A DNA stretch of 64,000 nucleotides from Prevotella sp. oral taxon 475 (GTDB lineage: Bacteria; Bacteroidota; Bacteroidia; Bacteroidales; Bacteroidaceae): assembly GCF_018127805.1 (NCBI RefSeq), contig NZ_CP072334.1, positions 1,528,001 through 1,592,000 on the forward strand, read 5' to 3'. Below the pieces are notes generated by a model. It did not search any database. It was given only the letters and a program-made list of their open reading frames with translations, and had not been told where the DNA came from. The position numbers and the translations under genes are program-made. Each line of letters starts with the position of its first letter. The first letter of the stretch is position 1. Shown here one piece after another: positions 37,196-46,600 of the stretch.

Positions 37196-38011
37196 ATGCC
37201 CTCCCCCGTGGACATCATCAAAAGAAACTTTTTCCGATTACTGCAAACCGGCGCACTGGGTGAAAATACAACAGTAGAACCCATGTCCGCCTATAAATGG
37301 CAACGACTCTTCACCCTCCTTGATGCACACGACGTACTCAACTTCGCCCTCCAAGGCTACGCACAACAACAAAAGAAAAACGTACGCCACGCCCCACAAC
37401 AACTCGTAAACGAACTTCAATCGAGACAAACTACAATACCCCAAACTGATTACACCCGCTCGCAACTCTCGAACAGCCTGCTTAACCGTCGACTACAAAC
37501 CATCCGCACCACCGAACGCCACGCTATCGACACATCACTCGAAACCCTCCACCTGCTCAACATCATCGTACACAATGTAGAAAATACGCTCAACCAGGGC
37601 CTCCAAATCAAAGGTATTCTACACTTAGGACTCTATTTGAGACATCACGGCAACCGAGTAGACTTTATTAAGCTTGAACGCTGGCTTGCACAAATCTATC
37701 TCAAAACGATGGCACAGCTCCAAGGCAACATCCTCATCACTCTCTTTGGATTCGAACAAGCAGAAATCCCCTTCGTCAGACGCCTATCACCTAAAGTTCG
37801 CTCGCTCATTCTCCGCTCACTCACGAAGACAGAAAAAGACACCACTGAACATAGCCTCACACAAGATTCCTCCATATTGGTGCACGGCAATTCAACCACC
37901 ATCCGCCACAGTATAGGCCACAATATGCACTACCTCCTCTACGCCCCCATTGAAACCATAAGCAACCTTACGTATAAATTTGCTAAAAATCTATCCGAAC
38001 TGGAAGAATAG
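37196..38011 (+). CDS. Unknown protein, possible remnant of a nucleotidyltransferase-like family
   Basis: I do not firmly recognise this 271-aa protein. The N-terminus FFRLLQTGALGENTTVEPMSAYKWQRLFTLLDAHDVLNFALQGY and the later LNQGLQIKGILHLGLYLRHHGNRVDFIKLERWLAQIYL recall the ends of the uncharacterised NTP_transf_5-type family in Bacteroidales. The central catalytic GS..D.D segment expected there is not visible. It may be a family member with the catalytic core lost. It is AT-richer than the genes before it and rich in Thr, Gln and Asn. The gene follows the LacI regulator by 20 bp. Confidence 0.55.
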   Translation: MPSPVDIIKRNFFRLLQTGALGENTTVEPMSAYKWQRLFTLLDAHDVLNFALQGYAQQQKKNVRHAPQQLVNELQSRQTTIPQTDYTRSQLSNSLLNRRLQTIRTTERHAIDTSLETLHLLNIIVHNVENTLNQGLQIKGILHLGLYLRHHGNRVDFIKLERWLAQIYLKTMAQLQGNILITLFGFEQAEIPFVRRLSPKVRSLILRSLTKTEKDTTEHSLTQDSSILVHGNSTTIRHSIGHNMHYLLYAPIETISNLTYKFAKNLSELEE

Positions 38012-38046
38012 TCTCTATCTATCCCTGCTGCGCCGCATTCTTTTCG

Positions 38047-38054
38047 TACCTTTG
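38047..38054 (+). promoter_or_regulatory. -7 box (TACCTTTG) for the GH25 gene
   Basis: TACCTTTG ends five nt before the ATG at 38060. With usual spacing the transcript would start at or next to the A of the ATG. Confidence 0.55.
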
Positions 38055-38059
38055 CAGAC

Positions 38060-38764
38060 ATGAAGAAATCCATCACCCTTCTTATTGCACTTCTCCTCGC
38101 ACTCGCAACAAAAGCACAAACTGGATACGATCTGCAATGCGAAGACACCTGCAATCATATTCATGGCATCGACATCAGTCATTACCAAAAGGATGTTTTT
38201 TGGGAAGTCGTAGGCGAAAACACAAAAATCACCTACGTCTACATCAAAGCTACAGAAGGCGGCGATCGAATCGACCCAAAATACGAGCGCAATATCGAAT
38301 TAGCCCATCAATACGGACTGAAAGTGGGCTCCTACCACTTCTTTCGCCCGAAAACCGAACTCAAAAAGCAATTAGAGAACTTCAAAACTCAATGCCGCCC
38401 AGTCGATCAAGATCTCATTCCAATGATCGACGTCGAAACCAAAAGCGGATTATCCACCGAAGAATTCTGCGACTCACTTGCCAAATTTCTTGTCCTCGTC
38501 GAAGAAGCCTACAAGCAAAAACCTCTCCTTTACACTTTCACCAATTTCTATAACGCCCATCTCATCGGCAAACTCGACGGCTATCCACTCATGATAGCAC
38601 AATATAACAGTCAAGAGCCCGAACTTAAAGATGGGCACGACATCATCCTGTGGCAATACACCGGTAAAGGCCGCATCAACGGCATCAACGGATTCGTCGA
38701 CAAAAGTCGCTTTCTCAAAAGCCATAATCTGCATGAAATTAAATTTCATCATTCGCAGCATTGA
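38060..38764 (+). CDS. Glycoside hydrolase family 25 lysozyme-like protein
   Basis: This 234-aa secreted muramidase-like enzyme has signal peptide MKKSITLLIALLLALATKAQ. The GH25 pattern is clear: IHGIDISHYQKDVFWEVV (catalytic-site Asp), TYVYIKATEGGDRIDPKYERNIELAHQYGLKVGSYHFFRP, LIPMIDVETKSG (Asp-x-Glu) and DIILWQYTGKGRINGI. It probably cuts peptidoglycan in the periplasm or outside the cell. Its promoter box lies unusually close to the start. Confidence 0.92.
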   Translation: MKKSITLLIALLLALATKAQTGYDLQCEDTCNHIHGIDISHYQKDVFWEVVGENTKITYVYIKATEGGDRIDPKYERNIELAHQYGLKVGSYHFFRPKTELKKQLENFKTQCRPVDQDLIPMIDVETKSGLSTEEFCDSLAKFLVLVEEAYKQKPLLYTFTNFYNAHLIGKLDGYPLMIAQYNSQEPELKDGHDIILWQYTGKGRINGINGFVDKSRFLKSHNLHEIKFHHSQH

Positions 38765-38821
38765 GATTTCATCAACTACAACATACAGATTCCATCATTC
38801 ACAACATCAAAATACAACAAT

Positions 38822-40036
38822 ATGGCAATGATCAAATGTCCAGAGTGCGGCCACTCCATCAGCGACAAAGCACACGTCTGCCCTTCTTGCGGCGTAGAAA
38901 TCGCAAATCACATTACCACCTGTCCGCAATGCGGCGGCATCTACTTCAAAGACGAAGCGCAATGTCCGCACTGCCATCATCGCACAAGTTCGCCAGTAGA
39001 GCCCACCCCGCAAGCTGCCGCCAACCAGGACGCTCCCACTCCTATTACGCCACAGCAACCTGCATCCAGTGGAGAAACGGCGCAACAACCTGTACCAAGT
39101 TCTTATATCGTTGAAGATCCCATCCATCATCAAGCCACAGCCCCCACTCCACCGGATTCGGTCCAACGCAACAATAAAACCACCTTTGCCCTCATAGCTG
39201 TCATCGCGCTACTCATTTTAGGCTTCGGACTTTACTTCTATTCCCATTCGCGTGGTAATAACGAGCAAGATGCCTATGAATATGCGCTTAAGAGCAACGA
39301 TCCTGCCGTGCTCGAGTCCTATCTTGCGAACTATCAAGACGCATCGTCCGAACATCGAGATAAAATCACCGACCTACTCTCGCAGCTGAAGCAAACCGAC
39401 CAGGATTGGACCAACGCCGTCGTCAGCGGTTCAAAAGCCGCCCTCTCTGCTTATCTCGATCAATATCCCAACAGCATTCACAAGGCCGAAGCCCTGCACA
39501 AAATCGATTCACTCGACTGGGCCCTTGCCTCTTCGGCCAACACCATGGAAGCCTACAAGCTCTACACCGCCGATCACCCCAACGGCGAGCATATTGACGA
39601 GGCAAACACCGCTATGAGCTTGGTCAAAGCCAAAACGATAAGCAGCAAAGAGAAAGAAATGATTGCCGCCGTCTTTCGCCATTTCTTCCACAGCATCAAC
39701 GAGCGTAACGACGAGAGTCTCACCGCTGCTTTCAGCGATTTCATGACCACCTTCCTGGGTAAGACCGGTGCTTCCAAGAGCGACGTCGTAGCCTTTCTCA
39801 ACAAAATATACAAAGACGACATCACCGCAATGGAATGGCGTGCCAACAACGATTATAAAATCGCAAAACGCGAAATCGGCATCGACGAATACGAATATAC
39901 CGTTGAATTCTCCGCACGTCAGAAGATAGAGCGCACCGATGCCTCGAAAGAAAAAGAAGCCCTCTATCGAATCAAGGCCAAAGTCAACCCCGACGGTAAG
40001 ATCACAGAGTTGAACATGGTAAAAATCCTCGAATAA
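38822..40036 (+). CDS. Zinc-ribbon membrane protein with repeat-like periplasmic domain
   Basis: The 404-aa protein has an N-terminal double zinc ribbon (CPECGHSISDKAHVCPSCG and CPQCGGIYFKDEAQCPHCH, residues 5-55), a low-complexity Pro/Gln/Ala linker (55-110), one membrane helix FALIAVIALLILGFGLYFYS (about 120-140), then a helical domain with weak TPR-like repeats (AYEYALKSNDPAVLESYLANY, AVVSGSKAALSAYLDQYPNS, SANTMEAYKLYTADHPNG). The C-terminal ~130 residues are a mixed alpha/beta domain. The function is unknown; the layout suggests a membrane-anchored scaffold with the zinc ribbons in the cytoplasm. Confidence 0.8.
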   Translation: MAMIKCPECGHSISDKAHVCPSCGVEIANHITTCPQCGGIYFKDEAQCPHCHHRTSSPVEPTPQAAANQDAPTPITPQQPASSGETAQQPVPSSYIVEDPIHHQATAPTPPDSVQRNNKTTFALIAVIALLILGFGLYFYSHSRGNNEQDAYEYALKSNDPAVLESYLANYQDASSEHRDKITDLLSQLKQTDQDWTNAVVSGSKAALSAYLDQYPNSIHKAEALHKIDSLDWALASSANTMEAYKLYTADHPNGEHIDEANTAMSLVKAKTISSKEKEMIAAVFRHFFHSINERNDESLTAAFSDFMTTFLGKTGASKSDVVAFLNKIYKDDITAMEWRANNDYKIAKREIGIDEYEYTVEFSARQKIERTDASKEKEALYRIKAKVNPDGKITELNMVKILE

Positions 40037-40188
40037 ACGGTCCATTCGAGATCCTTTTCCAGCAAAACCACAGAGAATCGGCCCAAGTCTTGGCAAGGGT
40101 TTTCGCTCTCCACTGTTCTTTCCCAACCAGCCTCTTCACAGACGCCTTTCGCGCGTTTCGAAACATCCCCCAAACTCTTTCAACTCCA

Positions 40189-40218
40189 CTGCGGCGAAGC
40201 TTCTTTCGTCGCAGTTTT
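40189..40218 (+). terminator. Hairpin with T-run before the 5'-nucleotidase gene
   Basis: CTGCGGCGAA pairs with TTCGTCGCAG (one G-T pair) and is followed by TTTT. It ends 14 bp before the next ATG, so it may terminate the zinc-ribbon gene or act as an attenuator. The remainder of this 196-bp gap is featureless. Confidence 0.5.
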
Positions 40219-40232
40219 AAATGACCCCTCAG

Positions 40233-41957
40233 ATGAGAAAGCATTTTATTTTTCTTTTCACCGCACTCTGCTTATTTCAATCCACAATGGCACAAAGCGT
40301 AAAAATCAAAGTCATACAAACCAGTGATGTCCATGGGAGCTTCTTTCCCTACGACTTTATCAACCGGAAAGCCAAGAGCGGTTCGCTGGCTCGAGTCAGC
40401 ACCTATGTCAAAAAGGCGCGTGCAACATATGGCCCCAACGTCATCCTGCTCGACAACGGCGATATTCTCCAAGGGCAGCCCACCTGCTACTATTGCAACT
40501 TCGTGAAACCCAGCATGCCCAATCTCGCTGCCTCGGTTATCAATTATCTGCACTACGATGCACAAACCGTCGGCAACCACGACATTGAAACCGGCCACGA
40601 CGTCTACGACAAATGGATTTCCGAGGTAAAATGCCCCGTGTTAGGAGCCAACATCATCGACACCCGCACCGGAAAGCCCTATGTGCACCCCTATACCATC
40701 CTCTATCGCGATGGCGTGAAGATCGCCGTGCTGGGTATGTTGACGCCGGCCATTCCCAACTGGCTCAAGGAGAGTTTGTGGGCCGGACTTCGATTCGACA
40801 ACATCGTCACCTCGGCAAAATCTTGGGTAGAATACATCCAAAAGAACGAGCAACCCGATATTCTCATTGGGCTCTTCCACAGTGGACGTGAAGGAGGCAT
40901 TCACACCCCCGAATACGATGAAGACGCCTCGCTCACAGTGGCGCGCCAAGTGCCGGGCTTCGACCTTATCCTCTTCGGGCACGACCACACCCGATTCTCT
41001 GGCAGCGTCGTCAACAATGCAGGCCAAAGCGTGCTGTGCCTCGACCCCTCGTGCGATGCCCTCATGGTGAGCGATGCCACTATCCACCTCACCAAGAAAA
41101 ACGGAAAGATTGTCGAGAAAAAAGTGACAGGAGACGTCGTGAGCATCACCGGCGAAGCAGTCGACTCCTCCTTCATTCGCCATTTCCAAGCCGATATCGA
41201 TAGCGTTAAGGCATTTACAGACCGTCGCATCGGTCGTTTCGAGAACACAATTTACACGCGCGACTGCTACTTCGGCAGTGCCGCCTTCACCGACTTCATT
41301 CACGACCTTCAGCTCAACATCACCAAGGCCGACATCTCCTTCAACGCCCCGCTCTCTTTCGACATCAGCATCAAACAGGGCGACATTCACGTAAGCGATC
41401 TCTTCAACCTCTACAAATACGAGAATCAGATCTACGTCCTGCGAATGACCGGAGCAGAAGTGCGGCGGCACCTCGAGATGAGCTACGATCTTTGGTGCAA
41501 CACGATGACCTCTCCCGACGACCACATCATGCTCCTGAGCGAATGGGCCAAAGACGACCGTCAGCGTTTCGGCTTCAAAAACCTTGCCTTCAACTTCGAC
41601 AGCGCAGCCGGAATTATCTATGAAGTAGATGTCACTCAGCCCGACGGACACAAAGTGCGTATCTTAAGCATGGCCGACGGAACGCCTTTTGACGAAAACC
41701 GTTGGTACCGCGTAGCCATGAACAGCTATCGGGGCAATGGCGGCGGTGAACTCCTCACCAAAGGGGCCGGCATCCCGCGAGAGCAACTGAAAAGCCGCAT
41801 CATCTTCGAGAGCGAGAAGGATCAACGTTATTATTTGATGAAAGCCATCGAAAAGGCTGGCACGATGAACCCGAAACCACACAACAATTGGCGGTTCGTC
41901 CCTGTAGAATGGGCGCAACCCGCCATCGAGCGAGATAAAAAGCTGATTTTTCATTAA
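40233..41957 (+). CDS. 5'-nucleotidase / 2',3'-cyclic phosphodiesterase family protein
   Basis: This periplasmic metallophosphatase (574 aa) has signal peptide MRKHFIFLFTALCLFQSTMAQ. The N-terminal metallophosphoesterase domain has QTSDVHGSFFPYDF, LLDNGDILQG, AQTVGNHDIETG, GLFHSGREGG and ILFGHDHTRF, which supply the two-metal ligands. The C-terminal 5_nucleotid_C domain includes ADISFNAPLSFDISIKQGDIHVSDLFNLYKYENQIYVLRMTG and YRGNGGGELL. It likely salvages phosphate and nucleosides. The upstream in-frame ATG at 40221 adds only MTPQ; the chosen start gives a cleaner signal peptide. Confidence 0.92.
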   Translation: MRKHFIFLFTALCLFQSTMAQSVKIKVIQTSDVHGSFFPYDFINRKAKSGSLARVSTYVKKARATYGPNVILLDNGDILQGQPTCYYCNFVKPSMPNLAASVINYLHYDAQTVGNHDIETGHDVYDKWISEVKCPVLGANIIDTRTGKPYVHPYTILYRDGVKIAVLGMLTPAIPNWLKESLWAGLRFDNIVTSAKSWVEYIQKNEQPDILIGLFHSGREGGIHTPEYDEDASLTVARQVPGFDLILFGHDHTRFSGSVVNNAGQSVLCLDPSCDALMVSDATIHLTKKNGKIVEKKVTGDVVSITGEAVDSSFIRHFQADIDSVKAFTDRRIGRFENTIYTRDCYFGSAAFTDFIHDLQLNITKADISFNAPLSFDISIKQGDIHVSDLFNLYKYENQIYVLRMTGAEVRRHLEMSYDLWCNTMTSPDDHIMLLSEWAKDDRQRFGFKNLAFNFDSAAGIIYEVDVTQPDGHKVRILSMADGTPFDENRWYRVAMNSYRGNGGGELLTKGAGIPREQLKSRIIFESEKDQRYYLMKAIEKAGTMNPKPHNNWRFVPVEWAQPAIERDKKLIFH

Positions 41958-41974
41958 ACTCTCCCTCTATTAAC

Positions 41975-42026
41975 AAAAAAGGGGATTGGCGCATCTATCA
42001 AACATGCCCAATCCCCTTATTTTTTA
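41975..42026 (+). terminator. Terminator after 5'-nucleotidase
   Basis: GGGGATTGG pairs with CCAATCCCC (41981-42016), flanked by AAAAAA on the left and TTATTTTTT on the right. A pyrimidine-rich, nearly gene-free stretch follows to 42139. Confidence 0.85.
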
Positions 42027-42139
42027 GTTTTATCTTCTACTATTTTTTCAACTTTCTTTCTACTGATTTCTTTTTCTTATTTCTTCTTTGCTACTACTTA
42101 CTATTTTCTGTCTTTTTCTTATGAATTCTTCTTCATACT

Positions 42140-42955
42140 TTACGACTTCCCTTTTTCGTCTTCTTCTTCGGCCCAGTCGTCGGGCAGATTACCGCCTTTC
42201 CCGCCGGGAATAGGTCGCAAATTACCCGATTGCGCCTTGCTTCCTCGAAAAGTTGTCTTCGTTTCGCGAATAGCTTGATTAATTTTATCGATCAATTCGC
42301 TTAAAATTACTTTGTCGGCTGCGTTAGCAGAAGAATGTCCCAACTCGATGAAATGAAAAATCGCTCTCGAGGTAGCATCGTTCTTCTTACGAATAAATTT
42401 TCCCGAAGGAATCTTTGATAAATCTACTCGCTCATCGGCACGTCCCATACGCACCTCATTAAACTCCTCATTCATTGATGAAAGCATTGAGATAATCGGA
42501 ACAAGTTGCAGAGCAATAGTAGCTGTCCTGGCCGGTTCCTGTTCCAAATCGTGAAGCAAACCAATGATATGCGCTGTTTTCTCTGCCGCCGACTCGTGTT
42601 GTAAACCTTTATAAGTATCTACAATCAGTTTCAGCCGCTTGCCTTCTACAGAACGCGTACTCACTGGTGATTTCGCAGCTAAACGAATCAAACCGAATAA
42701 CTCCGTAATCAACTGATTACGAGTTTTGTTCTTTTTGTTTAGCGATTCCGTTAACTCGCTGATGCGTACAATCCGTGCCACATCGCTTTCCATGTTCACA
42801 TCGGCTTTCCAAGTCTTGATGTCCTCTTCTTTCAGAAGAATCTTCTTGGGGTCGACATCTTTTACTAATGCATACAGTCGCATTTGCAAATCGGCATGCA
42901 AACCTAAGGGATAGTGCGTACTCCCTGTACTCATGATTTTCTTGATATTTTCCAT
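42140..42955 (-). CDS. DUF6261-like protein (second copy)
   Basis: This 271-aa helical protein begins MENIKKIMSTGSTHYPLGLH and has ISELTESLNKKNKTRNQLITELFGLIRLAAKSP, AEKTAHIIGLLHDLEQEPARTATIALQLVPIISMLSSMNEEF. This pattern fits DUF6261-like Bacteroidales proteins and is related to the interrupted gene at 15045-15965. The C-terminus is glycine-rich then acidic (GGKGGNLPDDWAEEEDEKGKS). The frame opens at 43066, but a -7 box at 42995-43002 lies inside, so 42955 is chosen. Function unknown. It is AT-rich compared with its neighbours. Confidence 0.65.
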   Translation of the reverse strand: MENIKKIMSTGSTHYPLGLHADLQMRLYALVKDVDPKKILLKEEDIKTWKADVNMESDVARIVRISELTESLNKKNKTRNQLITELFGLIRLAAKSPVSTRSVEGKRLKLIVDTYKGLQHESAAEKTAHIIGLLHDLEQEPARTATIALQLVPIISMLSSMNEEFNEVRMGRADERVDLSKIPSGKFIRKKNDATSRAIFHFIELGHSSANAADKVILSELIDKINQAIRETKTTFRGSKAQSGNLRPIPGGKGGNLPDDWAEEEDEKGKS

Positions 42956-42994
42956 ACAATACTTAACTTGATTGTTATTATATGATGATTTTGC

Positions 42995-43002
42995 CAAAGT
43001 TA
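42995..43002 (-). promoter_or_regulatory. -7 box (TAACTTTG) for second DUF6261-like gene
   Basis: The minus strand reads TCTAACTTTGGCAAA about 40 nt before the ATG at 42955, inside the longer open frame. Confidence 0.5.
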
Positions 43003-43128
43003 GAGATTTTTTCTTAACATCGATATATTTAAATGGCTTTTTTTTCGACTTTATGTTGTAAAACATATTTCCACTTCAAAAAGTAGAAGACTTTTTAAGC
43101 TCTACATTACCGAACCTAAATCATTCCA

Positions 43129-43320
43129 TCGGAATTTGAATCATTCCATCGGAAATATTAATGGCTACATCGGAAATTTAACCCCGCCGTCGGAAATGTT
43201 AAGGACGACATCGGAAATTTAACCCCGCCGCCAGAAATGTTAATGGCGACATCGGAAATTTAACCCTGCCGTCGGAAATGTTAAGGGCGACATCGGAAAT
43301 TTAACTTTTCCATCGGAATG
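43129..43320 (+). repeat. Phased array of TCGGAAAT words, alternating 20/21 bp
   Basis: TCGG (or CCAG) starts at 43129, 43149, 43170, 43190, 43211, 43231, 43252, 43272, 43293 and 43313. The steps alternate 20 and 21 bp, making a 41-bp composite unit of two similar halves: ATCGGAAATTTAACC and GTCGGAAATGTTAAG. It fills much of the gap between the second DUF6261-like gene and the helicase gene. Confidence 0.88.
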
Positions 43321-43433
43321 AATAGAAAATCCGCCGGATTTCCAAGATTTTTTCTTGAGCGAGATAGAAAAATCAATGATGCCGGGAGATTGCATCAAGT
43401 GCAACATAGAAAAATCAATAGCAACGGAGTATG

Positions 43434-43486
43434 ATTTTAGCAACGAGGTGGAAAAATCATTGATTTTTCCACCTCGTTGCTAAAAT
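43434..43486. repeat. Perfect 26-bp inverted repeat with 1-nt centre
   Basis: ATTTTAGCAACGAGGTGGAA and six further bases are followed, after one T, by their exact complement, ending at 43486. Partial direct copies of GAAAAATCAAT occur just before it at 43367-43420. It is convergently placed downstream of the helicase gene (stop at 43603, minus) and could terminate its transcript. Confidence 0.85.
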
Positions 43487-43602
43487 GATCTGTAGGTAAT
43501 GATGGGGCTAACGGAATATTAAATTTGAAGGAGAGTAACGACGATGAAGTTGTTGGGAGGTTGAAGTTGAAGAGAGATGTTGATAGTGATACCGATTGGG
43601 TG

Positions 43603-46600
43603 TTAAAGATTGGAAAGGACAGAATCGTCGATTTCTATAATCTCGTTGCTATAAACATACCAAAGATAACCGGTAATATGGGTGTGCCCCATGCGGGAAA
43701 GCAGAGACATATAGCCGATGACTTGCTCGCGATGTTCGGGATGTGGGCGTCCGAACTTAAAATCGATAACCGAGAGTTGCCGACCATCGGTCACCACGCG
43801 GTCGGGGCGATGTTCTACCACCTGCCCTGTAAGGGGATGGACTGAGAGAATAACACACTCGTTGAAGAGCTGTAAACCAGGGGCAAACCAACGTTGTATG
43901 CGCGGATCGTGAAGTCTGCTGTTGAGCATTTCGAGCAATCGGGGTCGGGTGATCTGATTGTCGTAGAGAACACCTTCGAGTTCGAGTCGGCGCAGCACGG
44001 CGGGTGCATCGTCCAGTGTGCGTATCTGTGCAAATACGGCGTGTAGGATGGTGCCCAGTTGGATATAGGTCGATTGCGACGTAGCGGTAGCAGCATCCGA
44101 TGGATCGTCGCTACTGAGAAACTGCGCACTTCGGTTGCTCTGGCGGAATTGGGCTCTACTGTCGTATACATGGATGTCGACGGGCAGAGGTGTGGCCGCT
44201 ACATTGAAAACATTTTTGTCTTCGGCTTCTTCGGTGGATGTGGAGGTCATTTTTTCGATGCTGAGCGAACCGAAAGAGAAGAAAAGACTGCCATCGGCTG
44301 TCTCTTCCAAGCTGCTCTGCGGCAAATGGGCTTGGAGCTCTTGCAAACATTGCCCGATGAGAAAAGAACGGTCGCCCTGCTTGCCCTGTTTGCCATAGAC
44401 AAAGAGGTTGTGGCCGGCGCGAGTAAAGGCCACGTAGAGCAAATTGAGATTGTCGACGATGTTTTGCAGATGTTCGTGCCGATAATCGGGTTCAAAGATG
44501 GTTTCCTGCATCTTTTTGGCAGAGAAATCTACGGGGATGATCGGCATCTCGGAAAAAGGAGCCTCGCGTGGAGTGCACCAAAGCATGCCTCCGGGTTTTT
44601 CGAGCTTCCAGTCGCAGAAGGGCACGATGACGTGGGCAAACTCCAGTCCTTTGCTCTTGTGGATGGTGAGGAGGCGAATGCCGTTGGGAACATCGCTTTG
44701 GATGGTGCGATTTTTAAGATCGGTGTCCCACTCGAGGAGCACGGCATCGAGATCGGCTGTGTTGTCGGAGAGGAATCGATTCAGACGGTCGTAAAACGTA
44801 CAGACATAAGCGGCCTGCTCTTGAAGAGTGTCGAGACGGAAGAGGCGATAGATGTGCTCGATGATGAGGTGAATGGGCAACGAGAGTAATTCGTTGCGGC
44901 GGAGCCAGAAGTTGGGCGGAAGAAAAGATGCCAGGTCGGCCTCGGGAGAGAAGAGGCGATTGACGGCAGAATCGTCCTTCAGAATATGGCATTGATAGGC
45001 CGTAGCCAAATGGGCTAAGAAGAGCCGATCAGAAGGATGGGCCAGCACCCTAAGCGCGGCGATGATGAGATTCACGGCTAAGGAAGACGAAAGTTGAAAA
45101 CCCTCGTCGGAAACAAGCTGCACATGGGGCATCTGCTGCATGAGATGGTCGGCAATGCGGGCGATGATGTGATTGCTGCGCACGAGGATAGCAATGTCTT
45201 TGGGTTGTGCTCCTGCCGAAAGCAATGTCTCGATGGTGTGCCCGATTTGGGTCAGCATCTGCTCTTCGGCATCATCATCAGCGAGAGTGGCATCGGAAGA
45301 CTCTGATTTGCGGGTCTTGTCGGTGCTGAAAAGGCGAATTTCGACACGTCCCTGCTCGGGGCGGCCTGGTGGAAGGGATTGTTCTACGTCTTCATAGGCT
45401 GTTTGCAATTGAAGAGCCCCATCTGCATCTTCGTCGGCAAGCTGTCGATGCTCGATGGCGGCAGCTGTTTTGAAAAAGGCATTGTTAAAGGCTACGATGT
45501 GGCGTTGAGAACGATAGTTGGTCGTGATTTGTTCGACAGAGAAGGAAAAGGGTGCATTGCGAAACTGTGTTTCGATGTTGTTAAGCAATTGCCAATCGCC
45601 CGACCGCCATCGATAAATGCTTTGCTTCACATCCCCCACAATCAGGCTTTTCGAATGGCTGCGACTAAGGCATTCACGAAGCAATACTTTGAAATTTTTC
45701 CACTGAACGGTGCTCGTATCTTGAAATTCGTCGATCATGATATGCTCAAGCTGCGTTCCGATTTTTTCGAAGATAAACGGTGTGTCGCTGTCTTGGACAA
45801 GGGCATGAAGGAGCATCTGCGTATCGCTAAGGAGGAAACGGTTGGCGGTTTCGTTGAGTTCTCGCACTTTGGCTTCAACTTTTCCCAGGAGCCGGAGCTG
45901 GTCGAGGTGACACAAGGTGAGCACGGCGGATTGATAGAGGCGGGCTTGCCGACGGCGCGTCTTTTCGGCTGATTGCAGGTAGGGAAATAGTACTTCGCGA
46001 ACCAGCATCAGAAGCGGTGCGTCCTCGTTTTGATCTTTCTTGGAGACCCACGCCTCGGGCCGCTCCATGGCATCGAGAACGCGGGTCTTTAACAGTTCGA
46101 TTTCGCTGTAAATTCCTTTTTTGAGCTTGAGGAAATAGCTGCAAACGCCTGACTCTTTGTAGGAGAAATCGGAAATGGCAAGGTGGTTTTCGGTCAGTAT
46201 CTGCTCGAAACCCGCGGCGAGGGCGGAAAGCTGTGCCTGAGCCTCAGTTTTGATGCCGCGGATGGTGTGGACGTATCGGTCGAAAGCTTGATCGTCGGAA
46301 ATGAGGGCGTTGATGGTCTGCCAATTCTCTTTGTAAACGTCGCGGAAGATGTTTTCGCCAAAGTGTTTGATTTGCCCAATGACATTCCAATTCTTGTCGT
46401 CGGAAATATTCTGCCGAATGTATGACATTACCCAGGTAAGTTCTTTGCTCTGGAGGGTGAGCCCCTCGATGAGCTCGTCGACGGCTTGCTGCTCTACCTG
46501 AAGATCGTTGAGTCCGACGCGCAGGTTGGCTGTGAGGTCGAGCTCGCGGGAGAGATTGCGGAGAATGCTCTGAAAAAAGGTGTCGATGGTCTCTACGCGG

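Noticed and set aside
40641..41651. 336-codon minus-strand open frame
   Set aside because: Antisense shadow of the 5'-nucleotidase gene.
42027..42139. Polypyrimidine stretch between the terminator and the second DUF6261-like gene
   Set aside because: It is T/C-rich on the plus strand but shows no repeat unit, hairpin or promoter; treated as plain AT-rich spacer.
43525..43845. 106-codon plus-strand open frame at the 3' end of the addA-like gene
   Set aside because: Most of it is antisense to conserved nuclease-domain codons; only ~78 bp are outside and no promoter box is present.
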